DNA of 8,485 nt, taken from Candidatus Cloacimonadota bacterium. GTDB taxonomy: Bacteria > Cloacimonadota > Cloacimonadia > Cloacimonadales > TCS61. The position numbers and the translations under genes are program-made. This document shows positions 1 to 5,883 of this stretch, one piece after another. Under the pieces are notes generated by a model. It was not told the origin of the DNA and made no database searches. It was given only the letters and a program-made list of their open reading frames with translations. Position 1 is the stretch's first letter; each line of letters starts with the position of its first letter. The stretch covers positions 1 through 8,485 of the forward strand of contig DAOWES010000073.1 of the NCBI GenBank assembly GCA_030638385.1, given 5' to 3'.

Positions 1-2
1 TC

Positions 3-131
3 GATAATAATATCAATTATTGTTCTGCAAAGATGATGATGAGTGGAGATTCTCGTTATTCCGGCGTAGAAAAGAAGGTCAAAAATATATTGAGAGATAT
101 TATGGAGAAACCATTACAGATTAGTTTATAA
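3..131 (+). CDS. Possible C-terminal tail of an unrecognised gene (cut by left edge)
   Basis: One frame is open from the left edge for 42 codons and stops at TAA 129-131. The translated tail is charged and soluble in character: it includes KMMMSGDSRYSGVEKKVKN and ends in EKPLQISL. It has no membrane segment and I recognise no motif. The other two + frames are interrupted within the first 40 bases. Three consecutive ATG codons lie inside it (33-41) without a clear ribosome binding site, so a continuation of a gene from outside the window is more likely than a short gene starting here. With only 42 codons this could also be a chance open frame. Confidence 0.35.
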   Translation, partial: DNNINYCSAKMMMSGDSRYSGVEKKVKNILRDIMEKPLQISL

Positions 132-140
132 GGGGGTACT

Positions 141-197
141 ATGGAAGTCATAAGACGAGAATGCACGGGATTGGCATGTTGCCAAAATCGATCATGA
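141..197 (+). CDS. Possible 18-residue small ORF or gene remnant
   Basis: An ATG at 141 follows a strong purine-rich ribosome-binding-like run (AAGGGGG, about 131-136) at a short spacing and opens an 18-codon frame, MEVIRRECTGLACCQNRS, ending at TGA 195-197. It starts 9 nt after the stop of the open frame at the left edge, so it could be a coupled small peptide. It could equally be the start of a downstream gene that has decayed, since nothing coding follows it. The good SD is the only real support. Three cysteines in 18 residues are notable, but I know no family that matches. Confidence 0.2.
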   Translation: MEVIRRECTGLACCQNRS

Positions 198-202
198 TAA
201 GC

Positions 203-258
203 AGTGAGCTAAAACTTATAATTTTGGTTTTAATACCAGGTTGAATAAAAAGCTCACT
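203..258. repeat. Inverted repeat, 8-bp arms
   Basis: AGTGAGCT (203-210) and AGCTCACT (251-258) are perfect reverse complements separated by a 40-nt AT-rich interval. They lie shortly after the small ORFs at the left edge. Transcribed, they could close a structured RNA or contribute to transcription termination, but there is no adjacent U-tract, so a standard intrinsic terminator is not supported. Arms this short can arise by chance in AT-rich DNA. Confidence 0.25.
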
Positions 259-371
259 ATAAGGCATGCTAGATCTTAGTGAAATAAATGAATGAATAAA
301 AAAAGTAAGGTTAATTAATATTAAATAGTTTAAATTATAAGTTTGAAGGAAGAGAGAGTATAGGCGAGAAA

Positions 372-506
372 ATGGATAAAAAGTTATATAGTATAGCGGA
401 AAGCGTTAAGTCATTATTGTTTTTGTGCCCGGGAAGAACAAGGTATGATAATATATATTATGTAAACTTGCGAGTGTTCTATAACCTTCTGAGCTATAAG
501 AATTAA
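372..506 (+). CDS. Doubtful 44-residue ORF
   Basis: An ATG at 372 begins a 44-codon frame ending at TAA 504-506. The protein starts MDKKLYSIAESVKSLLFLC and then has a Tyr-rich, hydrophobic C-terminal half (RYDNIYYVNLRVFYNLL). The same frame is open upstream to about 315, giving 63 codons without a stop, which is unusual for this AT-rich spacer. The upstream GGCGAG is a poor ribosome binding site. I recognise no family. It may be a remnant of a decayed gene or a chance open frame. The stop codon lies in a 12-bp palindrome (504-515, TAAGAGCTCTTA). Confidence 0.18.
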   Translation: MDKKLYSIAESVKSLLFLCPGRTRYDNIYYVNLRVFYNLLSYKN

Positions 507-683
507 GAGCTCTTACCCATTTTCCTTAATAGTTACATTATTGTTGGGGAAATCACCCTGAACTGTTCTGTCTCATTTCCAGAATTAGCCTTTCTCGCAC
601 TCTAAAATATTCCAAAAGCCATAACCATATTAAAAATAATATTTCGTTCGCTACTACCGATATTTGAAAAATGATATACTCAA

Positions 684-711
684 GAAGGCGACGATTGCAA
701 TCGTCGCCTTC
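684..711. repeat. Perfect 28-bp palindrome
   Basis: The arm GAAGGCGACGATTG (684-697) is followed immediately by its exact reverse complement (698-711), with no mismatch and no spacer. It is much more GC-rich than its surroundings. No T-run follows on either strand, so it does not look like a simple intrinsic terminator. Its form fits a REP-like or other dispersed palindromic element, or a binding site for a dimeric protein. The 31-nt repeated phrase begins 5 nt after it. Confidence 0.7.
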
Positions 712-716
712 GGTTG

Positions 717-747
717 ATCAGTGGCTAATTAATTTTTATAATAGGCT
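717..747 (+). repeat. 31-nt direct repeat, copy 1
   Basis: This matches 1096-1126 at 29 of 31 positions (differences at 724 and 745). The shared core is CTAATTAATTTTTATAATAG (725-744). It sits just right of the 28-bp palindrome. The phrase resembles 'ATCTGTG...CTAATTAA' strings that I recall as intergenic repeats in several candidate-phylum genomes. That resemblance is from memory. Confidence 0.65.
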
Positions 748-753
748 CTACGA

Positions 754-840
754 ATAAGTACGAATAAAAAAGCCCAAATATTAATTCTAAGGCATTATCT
801 CAAGATTAGAAGTATTAAACCACACTGGCTTTTTACTTAT
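754..840. repeat. Split inverted repeat
   Basis: The left arms ATAAGT (about 754-759) and AAAAAGCC (767-774) are complementary to the contiguous right arm GGCTTTTTACTTAT (827-840), with a 7-nt insertion on the left side. The interior is about 52 nt, AT-rich and non-coding. This could be a very small MITE-like unit or an imperfect hairpin whose right arm, GGC followed by five T, would resemble a terminator end on the + strand. AT-rich arms make chance pairing a real alternative. Confidence 0.25.
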
Positions 841-885
841 ATCATAGTGAACTCAAAAAAACAAATAAAAGAAACTATATCTACA

Positions 886-1013
886 CCCCCCGTCTGCTAC
901 GAGTCGGCTTTGCTTTAGCAAAACGATCTCGGGAGTCAGCTAAGATTCGGCTCTGAACAAAGTGAAGAACGATATCTACGAATTTTTGCTGCCCCACCCC
1001 TCTATTAGAGGGG
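886..1013. repeat. GC-richer, internally repetitive intergenic element
   Basis: The segment runs from a six-C tract to a strong short hairpin, CCCCTCTA/TAGAGGGG (997-1013). Inside are three near-copies of a 9-mer: GAGTCGGCT (901-909), GAGTCAGCT (933-941) and GATTCGGCT (944-952). AACGATCTCGG (922-932) and AACGATATCTACG (968-980) pair with the first and third copies, suggesting two diverged tandem units of about 33-37 nt. A small hairpin, TTTGCT/AGCAAA, lies at 909-922. The part around 950-977 resembles the widespread 'TCTGAGCGAAGCGAAGAATCT' type of dispersed intergenic repeat, from memory. No coding potential is seen. Confidence 0.45.
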
Positions 1014-1095
1014 ATTATTTACACTTTATTCTTTTATTCTAATCTAAAGGATATATTGCATTAAAATTCATCTTTAAGTCCCATTATCTGTGTTA

Positions 1096-1126
1096 ATCAG
1101 TGTCTAATTAATTTTTATAATAGACT
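1096..1126 (+). repeat. 31-nt direct repeat, copy 2
   Basis: This is the second copy of the phrase at 717-747, in the same orientation, 379 nt downstream and about 35 nt before the candidate -35 box of the operon. Just before it, ATCTGTGTTA (1087-1096) is a related half-phrase running into ATCAGTGTCTA, so copy 2 looks like the right end of a short degenerate tandem. Confidence 0.65.
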
Positions 1127-1160
1127 GAGCAATAAACCTCTCCCTCAAATTCAATGCAAC

Positions 1161-1200
1161 TTGACATTAAAACAACAATCAAATTACTTACAAATATAAT
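1161..1200 (+). promoter_or_regulatory. Candidate promoter of the yicC operon
   Basis: A perfect -35-like TTGACA lies at 1161-1166. A weak -10 (TTACTT/TACTTA, 1184-1190) follows at a 17-18 nt spacing. A perfect TATAAT at 1195-1200 is 28 nt away, too far to pair with this -35, and would put the start site almost at the ribosome binding site. Either hexamer set could drive the operon. The phylum's sigma preference is unknown here. It is the only sensible promoter position, because downstream genes are packed with gaps of 18 nt or less. Confidence 0.4.
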
Positions 1201-1219
1201 ATAAATTTGGGAGATAAAT

Positions 1220-2095
1220 ATGAAGAGTATGACCGGCTACGGAAGAGCTTCTTTTGAGGATGATAATATTTCGTTGGATATCGAAATCCGTTCAGTAAAT
1301 AGTAGATTTTTAGATCTAAAGATATTTTCACCAAGAGAATTAAATTATTTAGAGATAGCATTATCAAAAAAAATAAAAAATGTGATAACCAGAGGCAAAG
1401 TTAATGTGAATATTTCATTTGCCGATAAACGTGCTCCGGAAATGGAATTGAATGAACCAAAATTATTAGCTTATTGGGATATTTACCAAAAAGCCATAGA
1501 ACTTGTAGGAACAAAGCAAACCATTGAACTATCAAAAATATTATCCGAATCTGATATCATTCGAGTAAATAAAGTAGATATCGCCCAAAGCGGGTTTGAA
1601 AAAGTTATTGAAGATACTTTGGACAAAGCAATCGTTGATCATCAGGATATGGCAGCAATAGAAGGAAAATCGATGCAAGATTTTTTCATACTTTCCTTAG
1701 ATAAAATGGAACAAGAGATTGATAAAATTGAAGTTGAAGTACCAGCTTTTAAAAAGGAAATATTTAATAAAATAAAAGCTAATGTGGAAGAGATCTTAGA
1801 AGAAACAATTTCCCAGCAAGATCATAAACGCTTGATGCAAGAGACTGCTTATATCGTGGAAAAATCAGATGTAACCGAAGAATTGGTGAGATTACGTGAT
1901 CATTTTAATAAATTCAGAACAATAATGATGTCGGATAAAGTAAGTGGGAAATCGTTAGCATTTATCATTCAAGAGATGCATCGTGAGATAAATACAACCG
2001 GGTCAAAATTTAGTATTCCGAAAGTATTTTCACATATATTAATTGTGAAAGAGGAAGTGGAGAAGTGTAAGGAGATGATAGCAAATGTCTGCTAA
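1220..2095 (+). CDS. yicC: YicC/YloC-family endoribonuclease
   Basis: This 291-residue protein is the usual length for the YicC family of endoribonucleases that cleave RNA and affect sRNA/mRNA stability. The start shows the family signature KSMTGYGRA (residues 2-10), followed by SVNSRFLDL (25-33) and RGKV (59-61) in the YicC-like N domain. The C-terminal DUF1732-type domain carries DVTEELVRLRDHF (217-229) and the hallmark FIIQEMHREINTTGSK (248-263). The middle (about 130-200) is helical and charged. ATG 1220 is preceded by TTGGGAG at 1207-1213, a good spacing, and places the signature at the N-terminus. It is the first gene of the operon. In many bacteria yicC sits beside gmk (guanylate kinase). 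Here it is followed by a membrane protein and RNase R. The next ORF overlaps its end by 11 nt. Family assignment is firm; the RNA targets are unknown. Confidence 0.95.
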   Translation: MKSMTGYGRASFEDDNISLDIEIRSVNSRFLDLKIFSPRELNYLEIALSKKIKNVITRGKVNVNISFADKRAPEMELNEPKLLAYWDIYQKAIELVGTKQTIELSKILSESDIIRVNKVDIAQSGFEKVIEDTLDKAIVDHQDMAAIEGKSMQDFFILSLDKMEQEIDKIEVEVPAFKKEIFNKIKANVEEILEETISQQDHKRLMQETAYIVEKSDVTEELVRLRDHFNKFRTIMMSDKVSGKSLAFIIQEMHREINTTGSKFSIPKVFSHILIVKEEVEKCKEMIANVC

Positions 2096-2552
2096 AGAAA
2101 AGTCTCTTAAAGAGAACAATTCAGAAACTCATTTGGAATGGACCTCTCACCCATTTTTGGATTTTCCAAAAACAAGTTGGTTGTTAATTCTATTTTTTAT
2201 AGGAATGGGAATTGTATTATGGCGTGTTACCGTTGTACGGTGGGACCAGCCAATTTATTATTTCCTTGGAGTTGGAATCCTTTTTTTTGGAACCATAACC
2301 TATTTCATTCCAACTCATTATTCATTTGAAGAATACAAGATTGTGATTCACTATTGGCTTTTTAAGATGGAAAGACGTTACACCGAGTTTGGGTGTTATT
2401 ATTCGGATAAAAAAGGAGTAATGTTAAGTACTTTCAAGACTCCTCGTCGTTTAGATCCATTTCGTGGTCTTAATGTGAGATTTTCCAAAGAACAATCGGA
2501 AAAAGAAGAATTATTCGAAATTTTAGAAAGAAAAATTGGAAACCGAAAATAA
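2085..2552 (+). CDS. Two-TM membrane protein with PH-like C-terminal domain
   Basis: This is a 155-residue protein of unknown function. A polar N-terminus (1-30) is followed by two predicted membrane helices (about 31-49 and 57-76) joined by a short loop. A soluble tail (78-150) alternates hydrophobic and polar residues like a small beta-rich domain and ends in a charged helix. The stretch RRLDPFRGLNVRF (121-133) resembles the 'LDxFRGxxLRF' end of bacterial PH-like membrane-associated domains, as far as I recall. ATG 2085 overlaps the yicC end by 11 nt and has AAGGAG (2069-2074) upstream inside yicC, which suggests translational coupling. It ends 16 nt before RNase R. Its position between two RNases is suggestive, but no function can be assigned. 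Confidence 0.85.
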   Translation: MSAKEKSLKENNSETHLEWTSHPFLDFPKTSWLLILFFIGMGIVLWRVTVVRWDQPIYYFLGVGILFFGTITYFIPTHYSFEEYKIVIHYWLFKMERRYTEFGCYYSDKKGVMLSTFKTPRRLDPFRGLNVRFSKEQSEKEELFEILERKIGNRK

Positions 2553-2568
2553 ATTTGAGGTGTGAATA

Positions 2569-4530
2569 ATGTATGATAAAAAGCTGGCAATAAGAATTAA
2601 GAATATGCTTGAGGATAATATTGGTAAACATTACTATCTAAAAGAGTTAAATAAAGAATTAAAAATAAGAAAGCACAAACATCGAGATCTTATGGATACT
2701 CTTCATGGACTTGCGAAGGATGAAGAAATTCGTTTGATAGGTAGAAAATATACCAGCTTGAAGAAAAGACTAAAGCAGTACATTACCGGAAGATTCGATG
2801 CAAGCTCATTGGCGCGAGATAAAAATTTCGCCTTTGTCATTGGTGATGAATTTGATGTTTTCATTTCTTCAGAAGATATCCTGAATGCCTATCATGACGA
2901 CATTGTGAAGGTGGAAGTGAGACAAGGCAAAAGAAATAGACAATATGGTGTTATCATCAAGATTGTTGAGCGAAGTCGAAAAGAGGTAGTGGGAACTGTT
3001 CATCAATATAATGGTAAAACTTTCTTAGATCCGGACAATTCACGTATTCACACAAGCATAGATATTGCCGATATAAAGCAGGCTGTGCCCGGAGATAAGG
3101 TCGTATTATCAATAAAAAATTGGGGAAGCAAAGAAAAATATCGCTTACCAATTGGAGATGTAAAAGAGATTTTGGGAAAAGCCGGAGACCCCGAAGTGGA
3201 AGTCTTAAGCGTTATTAAACATTTTAATCTGCCTTTGGAATTTCCCGAACAAGTAATGGCCGCAGTTTCTGAAACTTCAGATATAATATCAGAAAAGGAA
3301 ATTGGCAGACGTAAAGATCTAAGAGCATTAAATACAATTACCATCGATCCCGCTTCAGCCAAAGATTTTGATGATGCCGTATCTTTTGAAAAAACGGCTG
3401 ATGGTTTTGAGCTTTTCGTACATATCGCCGATGTAGCGCATTATGTTCCTTTAGATTCACCGATTTTTGAAGAAGCTTTTGAGCGTGGGAATAGCTATTA
3501 TTTTCCAAAACGTGTAATTCCAATGCTCCCCAAAAGACTTTCAAATGATATTTGCAGTTTGCGCCCGCGGGAAGATAAGCTTACCCTGACTGTTTACACA
3601 AAATTCGATTTAGATTTTAATATTGTTTCCAATGATATTTTTCAAAGTGTAATCTGTTCCGATCGCCGCTTTAGTTACGAAGAAGTTGATGCCTATTTTG
3701 CAGGTGAAGAAAATGATATTTCATCTGATATAGCTGACATACTTGATAATCTACTCGAATTGTCACAGTTCTTATCTGAGAAAAGAAGAAAAAATGGCTA
3801 TCTTCATTTTGACCTACCGGAAACAGAATATGTTTTTGATGATGAAGGACACGTTATCGATCTACAGAGAAGTAAAGAAACTGATTCTCATAAATTAATT
3901 GAAAACTGTATGCTTATTGCGAATGAATATACCGCAAAATTACTTTCCAACCATAGAACTCTATATCGTATTCATGAAAAGCCCACCGACGCTAAGCTAC
4001 TACAACTTTCTGAAACAATGGAAAAGTGTAATATAAAATTTGAGCTTGGGAAAAGCATAAATAAATCATTGCAAAAGCTTTTGGAGCGTTTGTCTGGTGA
4101 AAATGAACATAGAGTCTTTGATAAAATGATTTTACGAAGTATGCAAAAAGCCAGATATGATACAAAAAACTTAGGACACTTTGGCTTGGCGCTTAAAACC
4201 TACACTCATTTCACCTCCCCCATTCGCCGCTTGTGTGATCTGATAATTCATCATCAATTAAAAGATATGATTATGATGCGAAACTCTCGCTTTAGTGGGC
4301 AGGAGCTTTTGGACTTTGCTCAACAAGCCTCGGAATGCGAAATTGTGGCAAATCAATCTGAACGCGAAGTAGATTTTAAAAATAAGATGCTTTTTATGAA
4401 AAAGCACTTGGGTGAAGAATTTGCCGGAATTGTCGTAGGTATGAAAAATGATGCATTGCTGGTTGAGTTACATCGTTATCCGGTAGTGGGTGTTTTAAAT
4501 TTTAAAGATATCTCGGATTCGCATTATTAG
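2569..4530 (+). CDS. rnr: Ribonuclease R (RNB family 3'-5' exoribonuclease), interrupted by in-frame amber codon
   Basis: A processive 3'-5' exoribonuclease of the RNase II/R family that degrades structured RNA. From the N-terminus: a winged-helix-like region (about 1-65), two cold-shock OB folds (about 70-200), the RNB catalytic domain (about 245-580) and an S1 domain starting near 617. The catalytic loop DPASAKDFDDA (260-270) has the four acidic metal ligands D260, D266, D268 and D269. YYFPKRVIPMLP (310-321) contains the expected aromatic clamp Tyr, and ICSLRP (328-333), LIANEYTAK (449-457) and HFTSPIRRLCDLIIHHQL (547-564) are standard. ATG 2569 has GAGG at 2557-2560. The frame stops at TAG 4528-4530 after 653 residues, in the middle of the S1 fold, but continues in frame to TAA 4654-4656, which would give 695 residues. 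The catalytic domain is intact, so even the short form may be active, with weaker RNA binding expected. Confidence 0.95.
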   Translation: MYDKKLAIRIKNMLEDNIGKHYYLKELNKELKIRKHKHRDLMDTLHGLAKDEEIRLIGRKYTSLKKRLKQYITGRFDASSLARDKNFAFVIGDEFDVFISSEDILNAYHDDIVKVEVRQGKRNRQYGVIIKIVERSRKEVVGTVHQYNGKTFLDPDNSRIHTSIDIADIKQAVPGDKVVLSIKNWGSKEKYRLPIGDVKEILGKAGDPEVEVLSVIKHFNLPLEFPEQVMAAVSETSDIISEKEIGRRKDLRALNTITIDPASAKDFDDAVSFEKTADGFELFVHIADVAHYVPLDSPIFEEAFERGNSYYFPKRVIPMLPKRLSNDICSLRPREDKLTLTVYTKFDLDFNIVSNDIFQSVICSDRRFSYEEVDAYFAGEENDISSDIADILDNLLELSQFLSEKRRKNGYLHFDLPETEYVFDDEGHVIDLQRSKETDSHKLIENCMLIANEYTAKLLSNHRTLYRIHEKPTDAKLLQLSETMEKCNIKFELGKSINKSLQKLLERLSGENEHRVFDKMILRSMQKARYDTKNLGHFGLALKTYTHFTSPIRRLCDLIIHHQLKDMIMMRNSRFSGQELLDFAQQASECEIVANQSEREVDFKNKMLFMKKHLGEEFAGIVVGMKNDALLVELHRYPVVGVLNFKDISDSHY

Positions 4531-4656
4531 TTTATGCCAAAAATGATGGTGGTTTTGGGTGACAAAAAAGGTGAAATTTATCATCTGGCAGATGAGATAA
4601 AAGTTTTTATAAATAGAGTTGATGACGATATTTATCTTGGATTAGCAAAAGAGTAA
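4528..4656 (+). other. rnr: In-frame TAG and continuation of the RNase R S1 domain
   Basis: After TAG 4528-4530 the same frame gives 41 more codons and ends at TAA 4654-4656. The continuation includes GDKKGEIYHLADEIKVF and then NRVDDDIYLGL, matching the end of RNase R S1 domains (typically 'GxxxGxxYRLGDxVxVxVxxVD...'). The residues before the stop (ISDSHY) and the first one after it (F) line up with the usual 'D-D-Y-Y-x-F' stretch, so the TAG replaces a single variable residue and nothing is inserted, deleted or shifted. An ATG at 4534 could allow reinitiation but has no ribosome binding site. The full-length end is 3 nt from the next gene's ATG, the spacing expected of a native operon junction. 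Confidence 0.85.
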
Positions 4657-4659
4657 CAG

Positions 4660-5865
4660 ATGTTTTTCTATAATCTTCTCATAGCAATATTATTCTGCAT
4701 TGCTTATCCATTTATATATATATTTCTCAAAGGTAAAGAGCGTCAGCAAAGACTGGGCAATAACCTCCCGCAAGAAAAAGATGTAATTTGGATTCATGCT
4801 GCTTCTGTGGGAGAAGTTAACGCTGTGAGACCCTTTATAAATGAATTAGCTGCTGAATTTCCTCATGAGAAAATTGTAATTTCCACGCTAAGCAAAACCG
4901 GGCAAAATGTGGCAGCAAAAATATCTGAAAAAATCAAAACCTTCTTCTTCCCTATTGATAGTTATTATATCATGCGAAAAGTTTTTAGAAAGCTACAACC
5001 AAAATTAATTATTATTGTGGAAACGGAATTATGGCCAAATTTACTTTTCCAAGCAAAAAAAAAGCAAATACCGGTTGAGATCATTAACGCCAGGATATCC
5101 GACAACTCCTTCAATAAATATAACCGCAGCAAAATATTTTGGAGAAATCTAATCTCAAATATAGTGGTAAATGCCAAATCGGAAATTGATGCGGAACGAT
5201 TTAGGCAAATAGGCTTTAAGAATGTAATTAATGCACATAACCTGAAATTCTGCTCAAAACTTCCCCACTTTGATATTACTGAAACACGCAAAGAGTTGGG
5301 CTTTAACGAAAATGACAATATTTTGGTTTGGGGATCTAGCCGGCCCGGAGAAGAACAGCTGTTGCAAACAATAAGAGAAAACTTAACAACTAACATTCAA
5401 AATTTGAAGTTTGTGATTGTGCCACGACATTTATCGCGAGTTGATGAGATTAAGAAAATTTTCCCTGACTGTTCGCTCTCTTCCGAAAGACAGCTTCCCG
5501 GAAAAGTGCATATAGTTGATGAAATGGGTGTTCTTACTAAATATTATGCCATAGCCAATCTGGCAATAATCGGCGGAAGTTTTTTTGATTTTGGAGGTCA
5601 TAATCCTTTGGAAGCTGCTTATTATGGCATTCCAACCATTATTGGAAATTATCATCATTCCTGCCGAGATTCCGTGGAAATTTTAGCAAAACATAACGGA
5701 ATAAAAATCTCAACCGAGACAGATCTTTATGATGATATTATCAAAAATTTTAAAACTGACTTTGGGAAAGAACTTGGGGAAAATGGTAGAAAAGCGATCG
5801 AGCAAAATTTGGAAAGTATGAAAATTAATATTTCCAGAACGAAGGAAATATTATCCGATTTATAA
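4660..5865 (+). CDS. waaA: 3-deoxy-D-manno-octulosonic acid (Kdo) transferase
   Basis: A GT30-family glycosyltransferase (WaaA/KdtA) that moves Kdo from CMP-Kdo onto the lipid A precursor at the inner face of the cytoplasmic membrane, starting the LPS core. The 401 residues begin with a membrane anchor (about 4-23). The N-terminal Rossmann domain has WIHAASVGE (44-52), with E52 at the family's catalytic-base position, then TLSKTGQ (76-82), ETELWPN (121-127) and NARISDNS (143-150). The C-terminal, CMP-Kdo-binding domain has VPRH (254-257) and GGSFFDFGGHNPLEAA (305-320). ATG 4660 starts 3 nt after the TAA of full-length RNase R with only a weak purine run upstream, so translation probably depends on coupling. 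No lpxK or other LPS gene is adjacent. Whether it adds one or several Kdo residues cannot be read from sequence. Confidence 0.95.
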   Translation: MFFYNLLIAILFCIAYPFIYIFLKGKERQQRLGNNLPQEKDVIWIHAASVGEVNAVRPFINELAAEFPHEKIVISTLSKTGQNVAAKISEKIKTFFFPIDSYYIMRKVFRKLQPKLIIIVETELWPNLLFQAKKKQIPVEIINARISDNSFNKYNRSKIFWRNLISNIVVNAKSEIDAERFRQIGFKNVINAHNLKFCSKLPHFDITETRKELGFNENDNILVWGSSRPGEEQLLQTIRENLTTNIQNLKFVIVPRHLSRVDEIKKIFPDCSLSSERQLPGKVHIVDEMGVLTKYYAIANLAIIGGSFFDFGGHNPLEAAYYGIPTIIGNYHHSCRDSVEILAKHNGIKISTETDLYDDIIKNFKTDFGKELGENGRKAIEQNLESMKINISRTKEILSDL

Positions 5866-5883
5866 TGTTTGTGAGGGCAGAAA

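Larger units (their letters stand above)
198..1219. other. Gene-poor, repeat-rich spacer of about 1 kb
   Basis: Apart from the doubtful 44-codon ORF, no convincing reading frame is seen on either strand, and no tRNA, rRNA or CRISPR pattern. The block is a mosaic. AT-rich sequence fills the left half. A perfect 28-bp palindrome lies at 684-711, with one copy of a 31-nt phrase directly after it. An inverted repeat spans 754-840, a GC-richer internally repetitive element lies at 886-1013, the second copy of the 31-nt phrase is at 1096-1126, and a candidate promoter sits before the first operon gene. The composition and repeats suggest an accumulation site for dispersed non-coding elements next to a conserved operon. 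Confidence 0.6.

Noticed and set aside
684..711. Palindrome as a Rho-independent terminator
   Set aside because: There is no T-run directly after it on either strand, and the hairpin has no unpaired loop bases. No strong gene ends immediately before it.
1161..1200. TTGACA (1161) and TATAAT (1195) as one ideal promoter
   Set aside because: The spacer would be 28 nt, far beyond the usual 16-18. They are kept only as alternatives within one candidate promoter zone.
198..1219. tRNA, known riboswitch or CRISPR array in the spacer
   Set aside because: No cloverleaf, conserved riboswitch core or regularly spaced identical repeats could be found by eye; the repeats present are diverged and irregular.
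2138..2590. Short ORFs overlapping the two-TM protein on both strands
   Set aside because: They lie in other frames of a gene with good SD, membrane helices and operon spacing, and show no family features.
2957..3544. Reverse-strand ORFs of 64-104 codons inside RNase R
   Set aside because: They are antisense shadows of the conserved cold-shock and RNB domains, with no ribosome binding sites or recognisable products.
4528..4656. RNase R split by frameshift, or a separate small gene at 4534
   Set aside because: The frame is unchanged across the TAG and S1-domain homology continues without gap, so no indel is needed. The ATG at 4534 has no ribosome binding site.
4965..5658. Reverse-strand ORFs of 75-143 codons inside the Kdo transferase gene
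   Set aside because: The + strand frame carries all the GT30 motifs. The antisense products have low-complexity, non-family composition.
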